Assembly (NCBI GenBank): GCA_945862235.1
Contig: CAMAYU010000003.1
Location: 20,460-84,459, forward strand
DNA: 64,000 nucleotides
Reading direction: 5' to 3'
From: Schlesneria paludicola DSM 18645
GTDB lineage: Bacteria > Planctomycetota > Planctomycetia > Planctomycetales > Planctomycetaceae
Part shown: in pieces, positions 15,114 to 24,803 of the stretch
Position numbering within the stretch: the stretch's first letter is position 1
How the letters are laid out: each line of letters opens with the position of its first letter
Notes under the pieces: generated by a model
What the model was told of the DNA's origin: nothing
The model's input: only the letters and a program-made list of their open reading frames with translations
Databases searched by the model: none
Translations under genes and position numbers: made by a program

Positions 15114-18071
15114 TCATGGAAAACTCCCCGGAACGACAGACGGAACGAGCGGTTCGGCGAAGTTCAGCCAGAGTCGGTTGGTTGTTGTCTCCGGCAGGTT
15201 CCCATCGTGAATGACGAACTGGTATCGCGAGACATGCGGTGTACCGGGGGTGATCTCCCAGTCGCCGAGATGTGACGGCGAGTAGACCATGTACGGCATG
15301 GTCGGATGAATGCGGAGCGGTTCCGGCGCGCGGAAGTTGGCCGGGTGAGTGAGGAACGCAATTCCGGCCGTCTGATCGCCGACAGGACCGAAGAGGTCGC
15401 ACCAGCGCGGACGCGTGTGATTTCCGGCGACCCGATCCTTTCCCTCGGAGGTGAGGAAGCGAGCGTGTTCGGCATCCCAGGATCGAGCGCCGCGAAGTGC
15501 CATTCCGCCGTAGTGATACTTCAGTAACCGCAACGGGGCGGGTGTGGCACAGTTCAAGGTTGAAGTGAGATCGCAGATCCAGAAACCGGCGTCACGGCCA
15601 CCGATGTTCCAGACGCGAACGCTCCACGTCTCGACGAGCGCCACCTTCCCCTCCGGAGCGGACAAGTCCACATGCTCGTGTTCTGCAAGCAGCTCGCCGA
15701 AGATCGGCCCGCTGGTTGTGTTCTTCACTGCTTTGAAGCGAACGAGTCCAGTCCCGCCGAGCAGATCCCAAAAATTCGGCGTGCGACCGGCGAACTCAGT
15801 CTTGGTGTGAGCCAGGAAGGCACCACTTTGATGTAGGTGGTCGGGAGGAAACTGATCGGTTGCGACGATGCCGGCCGGCGTCCACAACGGATGAATGAAC
15901 GCGCTCCGGCCGTACTTGGCGTCGGCACCGGCGGGCGGTTCGACATGGGCCGTGTTGTATTGCAGCACGGAGGACTCGCCGACACGAACAACGACAGACT
16001 CCGCACGACGATCGACCGAGACCTCCGGACCTGCGACTGCGGTACCGGCGTCGATGCGATAAGTTCGTTTCGCCCCGGCCGGCAATTCTCCTCGCACAAT
16101 CCACCATAGACGCGGCGGTGTCCCCGGTTCAATCTGCGACGGTCTGGGGATTACCTTTCGCCCCGTGATCTCGACCAACCTCAAAGAGCGCTCTTCTTCC
16201 GGCTTAATCATCAGCGCGATGGACACTGCTGCGTCGATCCGCGGTCGATTCCCTGCTTCGATGACCAGCGTTTGACCAATCGCGGCCGTTGGCGGCGGAC
16301 TCTTGTGACGACTCGATTCGGCCGCCGACTCTTGGCGGCGATCGAACGCCAGCGAGTACGAGTCGAGCTTCGGCGTCTTGGCCGGGTCCGTCGTCGAAAA
16401 GCTGAACGCCAGTCGAACCGGCACGTCGATCCGTAGATCGGTGTCCGAAGTGACTGCCTCGCGCAGCGGACGGTCGTTGGCGGCCAGCACATCGACGCGG
16501 ATCTGAGTTCCGGCTGGTGTCTCGGCGGCGAATTGAAGTCGGCGGAATTCGCAATCGGGAGGAAGCGTCAGCAGCTCCGTGACTAACCGACCATCGCGCA
16601 CGAAGCCGCCGTCTCCCTTCGCGAGAATGAGATTGTCCGTCAGATTGGTCACACCCTGTTTTCGGCCGCGCTCGATGAAGAAACTGTCTTCATACGCCCA
16701 CGGGCGGACGTTGAGTCGCTGATAATTGCGGCGGCGCTGAAAGTGTTCTGTGTTCGGCCCGAAGCCGCGTGTTTCGATCACGTCGAGGCCGCCATATCCC
16801 GAGACGACGAGTTCGAGATAGGGATCGTCGTCGAGGTTGCAGACGAAGGCGTGCCCCCAGAACCGCGACTCGCCCAGGTCCAGTTCATCGAGCACATTGC
16901 CGCGTGCGTCGAGGGCCGTCAGCCTGGCGTTCGGCTTCTGTCCGGGCGTGGGTGAGTATTGCCCCTGGGTCATGGCGAGGATTTCGAGTTGCCGGTCCCC
17001 GTTCAGGTCGCAGAGGATCGGCGTCATATACATGTGCTGGCCGTCGTCGAGTTCCGGCCGCAGATCGCGCCGCCATTGGAAGCGGCCCTTTGCGTCCAGG
17101 CAGTAGACCTCGCCGCCAAATGTCATGCCGACGATCTCGACCGAGCCGTCGCCATCCAAATCCGCGACGTTCGGCGAGTCCTCTTCCGATAACCCTTCCA
17201 CTTTCCACAGCAGCTTGCCGTCGATCGTGAACGCCATGACGGCATCGTGAGCATCGTCCTGCTTGTAGTTGTCGACCGACTTGATGATCTCGACGATGCC
17301 GTCGCCGTTGATGTCGACCAACACGGCATCGGCACTCGATGCGTTGTCGTTGGTTGGAAAACTCCACACGCTCGCCAGCGTCAGCGGATTCAAGCGGTGC
17401 AGCACTCCTTTCCCGGCGAAGTCGTCCCCGCTTCCGGCAAACAAGTCCCAGCGGCCATCACGATCGACATCCAGCGCCGACGTGTAGCAGCCGCACTGCA
17501 CCCAGCCTTCGCGGCGCCGCAGAAGCGACATGTCGTTCATGCCGACACGAGCCAGATACCGAGATCGACTTCCGAGGTAACCATCGAGTACGCCGTCGCC
17601 GTCCCCGTCGATGACCACAGGCGAGTTGCCGAGCTTGCCATCTTCCGAATCCCACTGGCGCAGAACTTTGCCGCTGTGATCACAGACGTACATCACGCCC
17701 GGATCCGAGACCGTGTACAGGATCTCCCACCGGCCGTCGCCGTCGAGATCAAACGCGGAGGTCGATTGTTGCTGCCCCTTCAGCTCGCGGCTCCAGCGAA
17801 CGCTCCCGTCCGACGCGTTGAGCATTTGCAACTTGCCGGGCGCTCGCGACGCGTACAGCAATTCGCGCCGGCCGTCGTTGTCAAAGTCCACACACACTTC
17901 GGAGCCACAGAACTCCCGATCGTAGATCGTGTACTGATGCCGAAAGAGTTTGCTCTGCACGCGATCGACCGACCGTTGGCCCGTCTGTGGTTCCTCAGCC
18001 GAGGTCAATGTGGCGACGGCAATCCCCATCAACCCGATGAACGTACGCGTCATTGTCCAGAGTCGGTTCAT
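15114..18071 (-). CDS. Secreted FG-GAP propeller fused to a PmoA-like (DUF6807) domain
   Basis: 985 aa. A signal peptide (TFIGLMGIAVATLTSAEE) precedes about eight calcium-loop repeats of the DxDxDG type (DFDNDGRRE, DLDGDGRWE, DVDRDGRWD, DINGDGIVE, DLDGDGSVE, DLNGDRQLE and relatives) over about residues 60-430, forming an FG-GAP/VCBS propeller. A linker sandwich follows, then from about 690 a PmoA-like domain (SAFIHPLWTPAGIV, FPPDHLHQSGAF, WCDLFGPVGDQTAGIAF, MPYMVYSPSHLGDWE). PmoA-like here is a family name, not methane oxidation. The ATG overlaps the stop of the rhamnogalacturonan-lyase-like gene (ATGA), with GGAGG upstream, so the two are translated together. Confidence 0.88.
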   Translation of the reverse strand: MNRLWTMTRTFIGLMGIAVATLTSAEEPQTGQRSVDRVQSKLFRHQYTIYDREFCGSEVCVDFDNDGRRELLYASRAPGKLQMLNASDGSVRWSRELKGQQQSTSAFDLDGDGRWEILYTVSDPGVMYVCDHSGKVLRQWDSEDGKLGNSPVVIDGDGDGVLDGYLGSRSRYLARVGMNDMSLLRRREGWVQCGCYTSALDVDRDGRWDLFAGSGDDFAGKGVLHRLNPLTLASVWSFPTNDNASSADAVLVDINGDGIVEIIKSVDNYKQDDAHDAVMAFTIDGKLLWKVEGLSEEDSPNVADLDGDGSVEIVGMTFGGEVYCLDAKGRFQWRRDLRPELDDGQHMYMTPILCDLNGDRQLEILAMTQGQYSPTPGQKPNARLTALDARGNVLDELDLGESRFWGHAFVCNLDDDPYLELVVSGYGGLDVIETRGFGPNTEHFQRRRNYQRLNVRPWAYEDSFFIERGRKQGVTNLTDNLILAKGDGGFVRDGRLVTELLTLPPDCEFRRLQFAAETPAGTQIRVDVLAANDRPLREAVTSDTDLRIDVPVRLAFSFSTTDPAKTPKLDSYSLAFDRRQESAAESSRHKSPPPTAAIGQTLVIEAGNRPRIDAAVSIALMIKPEEERSLRLVEITGRKVIPRPSQIEPGTPPRLWWIVRGELPAGAKRTYRIDAGTAVAGPEVSVDRRAESVVVRVGESSVLQYNTAHVEPPAGADAKYGRSAFIHPLWTPAGIVATDQFPPDHLHQSGAFLAHTKTEFAGRTPNFWDLLGGTGLVRFKAVKNTTSGPIFGELLAEHEHVDLSAPEGKVALVETWSVRVWNIGGRDAGFWICDLTSTLNCATPAPLRLLKYHYGGMALRGARSWDAEHARFLTSEGKDRVAGNHTRPRWCDLFGPVGDQTAGIAFLTHPANFRAPEPLRIHPTMPYMVYSPSHLGDWEITPGTPHVSRYQFVIHDGNLPETTTNRLWLNFAEPLVPSVVPGSFP

Positions 18072-20515
18072 TGGTCCTCCAACGCCGAGAACGCGAACGG
18101 CGGGAACAGGAATATTCCGGAATAGTACCCGGTTTGTCCGACGGACTCCCGAGCTTCCAGCGTTTTCATGCCGGCGGAGATCGCTGTCCGCAGCGCGTCG
18201 CGCATGATGCGGCCATGCTCCTTATTCCCGGTCAGCCGGGCTTCGTAGGCGAATGCCTCGGAAGCATGGAACGTCGCGGAGCTGTACGCCGGCGGCGACG
18301 AGCGCGAATGCTGACACGAAGTCAGATAGAACGACTTGTGCTCCTCGCTCCAGGCCTCGCGGATCATTTGCTCGACCCCGGCGGAAAGGGCACGGAGCAC
18401 TTCCGGATCCTCCGTCAGGCGGTGATAGCGGGCCAAAGCCGTGAGGGTGAAGCCCAACATGTAGAAGTTGTTGCCTCGACATCGCTTTGATTCCGCCGCT
18501 TCGGAACAGTGCCCGTGGGCCAACATGATCACCCAACCCCGCTGTGGATCGAGGTTCTTCTTGAGCACGTTCCACTGCTTGCCCGCCGCAGCCAGATACC
18601 GTTCCTCGCCGGTCGCCTCGTAGGCATTCAACAGCAGGTGCAGCGGCCAGCCGACCTGCCGAATGTGGTCGGAGTAACCGGTCGGACACAGTCCGGCCAT
18701 CGTGTCGCTGGCCAGGATTCCCACGTCAAGGGCGCGCCGGTCCCCCGTCAGCAGATAGTGATCGAAGACGCCGCCGATCCACGCATGGCCGTGGTCCCAT
18801 AATCCCACCTGATAGGCGCCGGTCATCTTGAGCTTGGCGAGACCCTCGTATTGCCCATTGACATAACGCCCGTAGTATCCGCCGGTGTGTCCGACCAGAT
18901 GCGGCCAGACTTGGCCAGCCCGCATGTCGGTCGTGCCCGGGAAACTGCGGATTTCCGGATGAGTGACGTGCAGAATGTCCACGTCCTCGAAATGCCGGGC
19001 GGCCTGCTCGGCCCGGTCAAAGTACCGACGATCTCCGGTGCGCAGGTATTGCTGGAACCAGATGCGAGCCGTGTCGTATTCCAGGTTTCCCCAGGAGTCC
19101 CAATTCGTGTTGTACCAGTCGCCGAAATTCAACATGCCGAACTCGCGAACCCGTTCGCGGTCAGCCAGGTGCTGATCGAAGTAATTGTCAACCAGGGCAT
19201 CATAGGCGCCATGCTTGTCTGCATCCGCGGGCGACAGCGGGCCGATGGCCTGACTGGCATAGATGTAAGCCGGCTCGCACTGAGCGAGCAACGGCGTCTC
19301 GACGGCGCGAAAGAACTGGTCGAGGTCGGCAGGTTCCGGTACGCCGTCGAAGAAGGTCGCCCAGAGTTCATGCGTGCGAGCCTGGCCGCATTTGAACGAG
19401 TAAACGCCGTCTCGCAGATAATAGAACAGCTTGCACTCTTCCGTGATCGGCTGGTTGTCATAACGCCCCGCGGGAAAATCCGGGCAGATGTCGACCTGCA
19501 ACTCGCCCGGCTTCTGCTCGAATCCCTTGGGCCAGTTCTGCCAGAATTCGCGTACGCCGACAGCCATTCCGCCGTGCTGACTGCCTTGCGCGATCCAACC
19601 CCGCGCACGCTCGCCGGCCGGCTTGCCGTTGATTGCGTAGGATCGATCGTCAATCTGGTCCACTCGCCCCGCGCCCATCGGCCGACCATCTGTCAGGTAC
19701 TCGGGACTCTCCGCGTCGCGCAGTTGGAATCTCAGCGCAAGCGAATCGATGCGTGCCATCAACTCAGGCTGGTAGTCGTTCACGAACGTGTAACACAACT
19801 TCAGATACGGCTGCCCTCGAAACGCATGAATGCGGACAACATAACGAAACATCGTGCCGCGCTGCGAAGCGTGTTGCCCTTCCAGCCGGATGCACGCGCG
19901 CAGCGGGCCGTTCTGTTCGACGGTCGCCTGGGCCGCCGTCAGATCGGCCCTAAAGATCTCTCCGTCCGGGCTGCGCAGCTCGATCCCTGCAGTACCACTC
20001 GCAGTCAGTCTTTCAGTGTCGGAGAAGCTACCGTCGCCGTCACGATCGAGCCGCACGTCATCCAGCAGACGGAAGCTCTTTGGAGAAAGAGCAACCCGCA
20101 TGGGGCCAGTTTCAATGACGGCCGCATCGTCCCTGGATACGGCTCGTACGCCATTCGCAACCGGAGCCCGTCGGACGGCACTGCTGCATTGCAGAGTCAA
20201 TCGTTTCGTTTCGCGCGCCGCCAAGTCGATCGAGAAATCCAGCAGCAGCCAGCGCACTGAACCGTCAGGCCATCGGGACAGCACCTCGGTCTGCAACGGA
20301 ACCTGAAGCCCGTCGCCCGCGAACAACGCCGTCTGTTCTCCGTCACGCACGACTCCCCGGCCAAGCGGAACTCCCGACGTGACTGGCCAGTTGCTCCGCG
20401 CCAGGCCGCTCGGTTCGGCCACCGTGAGCCGGATTGTAGTCGTTTCGCCGGCAGTTCCTTGAGGCGGGCTCGTCAGCAGAAGCAGAAGAAACCCGATGAC
20501 TCTGGTGTTCCTCAT
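18068..20515 (-). CDS. Secreted exo-rhamnogalacturonan-lyase-like protein (PcRGLX/YetA family)
   Basis: 815 aa from ATG 20515. A signal peptide (MRNTRVIGFLLLLLTSPPQG) is followed by a RIFT-barrel N-terminal domain (GVPLGRGVVRD, RWPDGSVRWLLLDF), a second beta domain and a C-terminal alpha/alpha toroid with HAWIGGVFDHYLLTGDRR and MLAHGHCSEAAESKRC. The order and motifs match the PcRGLX/YetA family, which contains exo-acting rhamnogalacturonan lyases (PL26). The upstream in-frame extension to 20635 is a leftover of another gene and is excluded. The downstream FG-GAP/PmoA-like gene overlaps by ATGA. Together with the GH51-like gene this is the best pointer to a pectic substrate. Confidence 0.82.
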   Translation of the reverse strand: MRNTRVIGFLLLLLTSPPQGTAGETTTIRLTVAEPSGLARSNWPVTSGVPLGRGVVRDGEQTALFAGDGLQVPLQTEVLSRWPDGSVRWLLLDFSIDLAARETKRLTLQCSSAVRRAPVANGVRAVSRDDAAVIETGPMRVALSPKSFRLLDDVRLDRDGDGSFSDTERLTASGTAGIELRSPDGEIFRADLTAAQATVEQNGPLRACIRLEGQHASQRGTMFRYVVRIHAFRGQPYLKLCYTFVNDYQPELMARIDSLALRFQLRDAESPEYLTDGRPMGAGRVDQIDDRSYAINGKPAGERARGWIAQGSQHGGMAVGVREFWQNWPKGFEQKPGELQVDICPDFPAGRYDNQPITEECKLFYYLRDGVYSFKCGQARTHELWATFFDGVPEPADLDQFFRAVETPLLAQCEPAYIYASQAIGPLSPADADKHGAYDALVDNYFDQHLADRERVREFGMLNFGDWYNTNWDSWGNLEYDTARIWFQQYLRTGDRRYFDRAEQAARHFEDVDILHVTHPEIRSFPGTTDMRAGQVWPHLVGHTGGYYGRYVNGQYEGLAKLKMTGAYQVGLWDHGHAWIGGVFDHYLLTGDRRALDVGILASDTMAGLCPTGYSDHIRQVGWPLHLLLNAYEATGEERYLAAAGKQWNVLKKNLDPQRGWVIMLAHGHCSEAAESKRCRGNNFYMLGFTLTALARYHRLTEDPEVLRALSAGVEQMIREAWSEEHKSFYLTSCQHSRSSPPAYSSATFHASEAFAYEARLTGNKEHGRIMRDALRTAISAGMKTLEARESVGQTGYYSGIFLFPPFAFSALEDQ

Positions 20516-20570
20516 CGTCTTTATCCGACAGGATTGCAGCGGCGTTTTCGTCGTGATCCGCGATGGGGGC

Positions 20571-20635
20571 AAAGTCATTGAGACGTTCTCCTGGTCCGCA
20601 CCACGATTCCAAGTGAAGCCATCGACGCTGGACAC
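20571..20635 (-). pseudogene. Remnant of a GH43/GH32-like propeller gene upstream of the lyase
   Basis: The frame reads SSVDGFTWNRGADQENVSMT, matching the intact gene at 22591 (SVDGLTWVRGGDQENVSLTL) at 16 of 20 residues, with clear nucleotide similarity (for example GACCAGGAGAACGTCTCA against GACCAGGAAAACGTCTCA). The rest of that gene is missing. It lies between the stop at 20658 and the lyase start at 20515. Confidence 0.8.
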
Positions 20636-20657
20636 GCGAGTTTGTCGAGCTGTGTCA

Positions 20658-22529
20658 TTACTTTGAATGGACTTGAATCCGTCTCAACGCGGCGCACGCC
20701 TTGTCCCCTTGTTCGACGCCGCTACTGCTCGACAGCGTGATGTGCAGATCAAAGTCTTGCAGTCCTTTGAGTTCTTCGCTCGGAACGGTTAACGACAAAG
20801 GACCGTCGTGCCGACCCTGGGAGGTCACACTCCAGCGAGGTTGTCCTTTTCGAGGTGCGATGCTCAGCGTGACGCTCCCGCCGAGATTGGGGGCGTCTGC
20901 ATTGCAGTCGGCGATGACCGTCAGTTGCTTCAGCGGCCGAGGCGAAGTTACCCGTTGGATTAACTGCGTCGAGGTTCCCGTTCCGCCTATCCCGCCCACC
21001 CAGAAATAGCCATCGCGAAAACCGCCGTGGGAGGGATGCGCGGCCGTCACTGCGCCAAGATGGGCCCAGCGGGTCGCCTGGAAGTCGTCCTCATAATTCA
21101 AGGCATCGTTGTCGTCAGCCACGAGTTGTGCAGACGCACCGGGCTGCGGCGGTTGATGCACGCAGCGGACGCGCAGGCGATCGAGCCGATTGGTCGCGAT
21201 GCCCGCCTGCCCGTTTGGGCTCTCCATCAGGATGCGCACGAAGAAAACGTGTCTGCCTTGAACGACTTTTTTGTCATCCAGACGCAAGGTCGCGATGCCG
21301 TTGGAATTCTGCTGGATTGCTTCGAGAGGCCAACTCTTCTCAGTTTCGTCCGTTGTCAGGGATAGCACATTGCGGGCGCCGGCGGAGGCCGTTACTTCGG
21401 CGTCGAGCAGAATCTCCACATGATCCAACGGAAACGATGACTCGAAGCGATAAACCAACGACGCCGTCGCGGGACCGTTCTCTCGCGGCATCAATTCCAG
21501 ATACCCGGGCGTATCGGGCCGGCTCGTGAGCCTGAGACTGAGGAACCCGCGCACATCGGCGGCATGCAGCCAATCGAACCCCGAAAATGTCTCGGCATAC
21601 TCGCTCGGCGCCCCCGGGTCGCCGCCGACGGAAATGGATCGGTCGCGCGCGGCGATATTGGCGGACGACAGCGGCAGTTCCCGCGGGCGAACCGCGTGCA
21701 TCGCCTCTCGCTGCGCAGAAAGCGCATTGCGCAGTTTGATCAACTCCGGCGCCGAGCTGCCGGCCCAGGTGTTCACGGAACCGTGCGGCCCCGCCACAGC
21801 GAATACGGCGCAGCCGACGTTGAACTCACGACAAATGTCGAACTGGCGCCATTCGCGGTCGATCAGTGCCGCAGCCGTGGGATACTGAGTCCACTGAGGC
21901 CAATGGGGATCAGCCGCCCAGGGAACGCAGATCGCCGGTTTGCGCAGGGCCGTGAACTTCATCAAATGCTTGCGGAAGCTGACGCTGTCCCTGCCGTACG
22001 AATCCCAAATCCAGCCATCGGCAGTCAGATTCGGATCGGGAGTCAGCGGGTCGCTGAACCATTGGAATACGGGGATGCGATACTTCTCGCGAACATGCCG
22101 AGCCAGGCCACCCAGCACCTCGACACGGGTGTGGATGTTTTCTTCGCCCAGGCAAATTGCCGGAATCAATTCCGGATAGGTCGGGCAGTCCTTCTCTGCC
22201 GCCAGCCATGCATCGAGTCGCCGCTTGCCCGTTTCCAGGTCCGCATCCCGTTCACCGCAGTAAACCGTCCACACGTCGTGGCGATGTGCGTCATCTCGAT
22301 TCGCGCGGCTCGCTTTCACTCCGGCCCACCACGCGGCCTTGTCGGGGAAGGAATCGCCCAGACTGAGCTTGCGGAGAAAGTAGTCGAAGTGCTGTTCCGG
22401 CCCGCCGGCATAAACCCCCAACCAACGATGTCCCGGATCAGGATAGGGCCGCACTTCCGACTGCGCCATAGCAGATGTGACCCACAGCGATAACACGAGC
22501 ATCGTTAACAGACGCTGGGCATTTGACAT
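20658..22529 (-). CDS. Secreted protein of unknown family, TIM-barrel-like N-terminus plus beta domain
   Basis: 623 aa from ATG 22529, with GAGG seven nt upstream. The signal peptide is MSNAQRLLTMLVLSLWVTSA. Residues about 30-290 alternate strands and helices and contain RIPVFQWFSDPLTPDP, TADGWIWDSYGRD and KPAICVPWAADPHWP, resembling a glycoside-hydrolase-type barrel. The remainder is beta-rich with VSLVYRFESSF-like and HVFFVRILMESPNG segments, perhaps carbohydrate-binding. I recognise no named family. It follows the propeller gene at 22591 by 61 nt and is probably co-transcribed. Confidence 0.7.
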   Translation of the reverse strand: MSNAQRLLTMLVLSLWVTSAMAQSEVRPYPDPGHRWLGVYAGGPEQHFDYFLRKLSLGDSFPDKAAWWAGVKASRANRDDAHRHDVWTVYCGERDADLETGKRRLDAWLAAEKDCPTYPELIPAICLGEENIHTRVEVLGGLARHVREKYRIPVFQWFSDPLTPDPNLTADGWIWDSYGRDSVSFRKHLMKFTALRKPAICVPWAADPHWPQWTQYPTAAALIDREWRQFDICREFNVGCAVFAVAGPHGSVNTWAGSSAPELIKLRNALSAQREAMHAVRPRELPLSSANIAARDRSISVGGDPGAPSEYAETFSGFDWLHAADVRGFLSLRLTSRPDTPGYLELMPRENGPATASLVYRFESSFPLDHVEILLDAEVTASAGARNVLSLTTDETEKSWPLEAIQQNSNGIATLRLDDKKVVQGRHVFFVRILMESPNGQAGIATNRLDRLRVRCVHQPPQPGASAQLVADDNDALNYEDDFQATRWAHLGAVTAAHPSHGGFRDGYFWVGGIGGTGTSTQLIQRVTSPRPLKQLTVIADCNADAPNLGGSVTLSIAPRKGQPRWSVTSQGRHDGPLSLTVPSEELKGLQDFDLHITLSSSSGVEQGDKACAALRRIQVHSK

Positions 22530-22590
22530 CTCACTACCTCTGACTCTTGGAACGGCAACTCTTCCCAACCGCAATCAGTTCTCGGTGGAT

Positions 22591-23694
22591 TTAATCGTTG
22601 TCGAGCATCGCCGCCACGGCCATGCCCACACCGGTTCCGCCGCCGCCGGCCCCGTTATAGAACAACCGGACGGAACCGTTTTCCGGCAGGACGCAGGGAT
22701 AACCGATCATGCCGCCGTCCCACTTTCCCGGTTGCAACGTCAATGAGACGTTTTCCTGGTCGCCGCCACGAACCCAAGTGAGACCGTCGACGCTGGCTGC
22801 CTCCGCCAGGGCATAGGTCTTGAACTTCGTACCCAGACCGGTATAGATGCCGCGATATCCCTTCTTTGTCTTCCAGACGTTGAGTCCCACGACGCCGATG
22901 TCTTCCGTCGGCACATTGCGGCGACGTTCGATGACGACCCTGCGATCGCTCCATTTGATACCATCCAGCGAATGCGCGGCGACACAGACCTTGTGCTCGA
23001 TGACGTGCCAGGTGCCGTTGGTCAGATAGTTGGGGTCCTTCAGTCCCGGCAACAGTGTGTAGTACATGCGGTACAACATTCGGCCATCGGGCTGCGGCAG
23101 AGCGATGATGTTTCCCAGGCCGACGAGTGCCCGAGAATCGGGATACTCCTGGACACCGTCTCCCTGAAGGACCGGTTCGGGCGAGTGTTTTTTCCAGTGT
23201 CGCAGGTCGTCGCTCTGCGCCAGTCCGATGCCCCAGTAGTTGGAAAAATGAAACTTGTTCTCGCGGCTGCTGCGACCGGAATAATAGAGATGCCACTTTT
23301 CCCCAATGCGATGGACGCAGGGGTATGTTGCACCACGTTCGTCAAAGGCGTCTTTCGGTCCGAGATCAAGGATCGGTCCATGCCGCTCCCACTCCGTCGG
23401 CTTTTCGGGATGCGCCGTTGCCAGGCAGATCCGCTGAACTCCGTCCTTTCCGATTCCGGCATAAAACATCCACCATTGGCCATCATGCAGCACGACAAAC
23501 GGACCCTGCGCGCCGCCGACATCGAAATCGGATCGAGGCACAAAGATCGGATTACGCGCATCGCGCTCCCAGGCGTGCAGCGACATCTGGCTCTCGTTTG
23601 TCGCAGTGTCTTCGGCGGCGCATTGGCGTAGCGACAACGCCGTGGACGACAGTGCTGCTGAGGCGGCCAGGAACTCACGGCGGGAAATCGTCAT
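22591..23694 (-). CDS. Exported five-bladed propeller, GH43/GH32-like (tandem copy 2)
   Basis: 367 aa. The N-terminus MTISRREFLAASAALSSTAL is a Tat-type signal. Blade motifs include ERDARNPIFVPRSDFDVGG, QWWMFYAGIGKDGVQRICLA, KWHLYYSGRSS, WGIGLAQSDDLRHWKKH and RMYYTLLPG. These are typical of GH43/GH32/GH130-type propellers; catalytic acids are plausible but unassigned. About half its residues are identical to the neighbour at 23727, so they are a tandem duplication. Fragments of further relatives survive at 20571 and 42640. ATG 23694 has AAAGG nine nt upstream. Confidence 0.85.
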   Translation of the reverse strand: MTISRREFLAASAALSSTALSLRQCAAEDTATNESQMSLHAWERDARNPIFVPRSDFDVGGAQGPFVVLHDGQWWMFYAGIGKDGVQRICLATAHPEKPTEWERHGPILDLGPKDAFDERGATYPCVHRIGEKWHLYYSGRSSRENKFHFSNYWGIGLAQSDDLRHWKKHSPEPVLQGDGVQEYPDSRALVGLGNIIALPQPDGRMLYRMYYTLLPGLKDPNYLTNGTWHVIEHKVCVAAHSLDGIKWSDRRVVIERRRNVPTEDIGVVGLNVWKTKKGYRGIYTGLGTKFKTYALAEAASVDGLTWVRGGDQENVSLTLQPGKWDGGMIGYPCVLPENGSVRLFYNGAGGGGTGVGMAVAAMLDND

Positions 23695-23726
23695 CCAGAA
23701 GGACCTTTCATGTTGGAGAAGTCTCG

Positions 23727-24803
23727 CTAATCCAGCATCGGTGCAGTGACCATGCCGATCCCCGTCGAACCGTAGCCGCGCGCGCCGTTGTAGAAGACGC
23801 GTAAGGAGCCGGCTTCGTGCAGCAGGAGCGGGTAGCCGATCGTGCCGCTTTCCCAGGTGTTGGGCCGGATGGTGAGCGAGACGTTTTCGCCCGGGGCGCC
23901 TCGTTCCCAGGTCAGTCCGTCATTGCTCACGGCTTCGCACAAGGAGTAGGTCAGCCCGGCATCCATCCCCGTGTAAATCGCCCGATAGCGAGTCTTCGTT
24001 TTCCAGACATGCAGTCCGACGACGCCGGTGTTTTCATGGGCCGCGTCCTGGCGGCGGTCGAGCACGACTCGCCGATTCTTCCACTCGATCCCATCGAACG
24101 ACTCGGCGGCGGCACAGACTTTGTGATTCGGGTCGCGTTCCGTAGTGCCGGGCAGAATTGTGTAATGCAGACGGTACAACGTCCGGCCGTCGAGTTGCGG
24201 CAATTCCAGAATATTCCCGAGTCCCACGAGCGCCCGGTTGTCCGGATACTGCGGCACTCCGTCCCCCAGCAGGACGGGGCTATCGGGATGCTTCTTCCAG
24301 TCTCGCAGGTTGTCGCTTGTCGCCAGACCGATCCCCCAATACTGAGAGAAATTCTGAGGTCCCACACGCGTGCTGCGGGCGGAGTAATACAAGTGCCACT
24401 TGTTTCCGAAACGATGCACGCACGGGTAAATGCAATGCACTTCGTCGAACGATCCAGGCCCGCCGAGATCAATGACAGGCCCCAGTCGTTCCCATTCCGT
24501 CGGCTGTTCGGGATGCGCCGTGGCCAGGCAGATCCGCAACTTGTCGTCGGTCCCATGTCCGCCATAGAACATCCACCAGCGGCCGTCTTGCGGAATCACG
24601 CACGGTCCCTGTGACCCACGAGCATCGAAGGGCGACTTGGGCACAAAGATCGGATTGCGTGCATCGCGCTCCCAGGCGTGCAATGCGAACTTCCGATTCT
24701 CATCGGCTGATTCGCGTGCGCTGCCGTGGCGATTCCACAGCGCGCTGGCTGATACGGCGGCTGAGGCGATCAGAAACTCGCGGCGCGAATCGGACATGCT
24801 CAC
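23727..24803 (-). CDS. Exported five-bladed propeller, GH43/GH32-like (tandem copy 1)
   Basis: 358 aa. A GTG start at 24803 overlaps the upstream stop (GTGA) and has GGAG seven nt upstream; an ATG two codons later (24797) is the alternative. The Tat-type signal SRREFLIASAAVSASAL is followed by the same blade series as its neighbour: ERDARNPIFVPKSPFDARG, RWWMFYGGHGTDDKLRICLA, KWHLYYSARST, WGIGLATSDNLRDWKKH. Overlap and 32 nt spacing place 26332-22591 in one transcript. Function: probable glycan-cleaving or glycan-binding protein outside the cytosol. Confidence 0.85.
   Translation of the reverse strand: MSMSDSRREFLIASAAVSASALWNRHGSARESADENRKFALHAWERDARNPIFVPKSPFDARGSQGPCVIPQDGRWWMFYGGHGTDDKLRICLATAHPEQPTEWERLGPVIDLGGPGSFDEVHCIYPCVHRFGNKWHLYYSARSTRVGPQNFSQYWGIGLATSDNLRDWKKHPDSPVLLGDGVPQYPDNRALVGLGNILELPQLDGRTLYRLHYTILPGTTERDPNHKVCAAAESFDGIEWKNRRVVLDRRQDAAHENTGVVGLHVWKTKTRYRAIYTGMDAGLTYSLCEAVSNDGLTWERGAPGENVSLTIRPNTWESGTIGYPLLLHEAGSLRVFYNGARGYGSTGIGMVTAPMLD

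Noticed and set aside
15114..18071. PmoA similarity as evidence for methane oxidation
   Set aside because: The PmoA-like domain here is a soluble sandwich of the DUF6807 type, not the membrane subunit of particulate methane monooxygenase.
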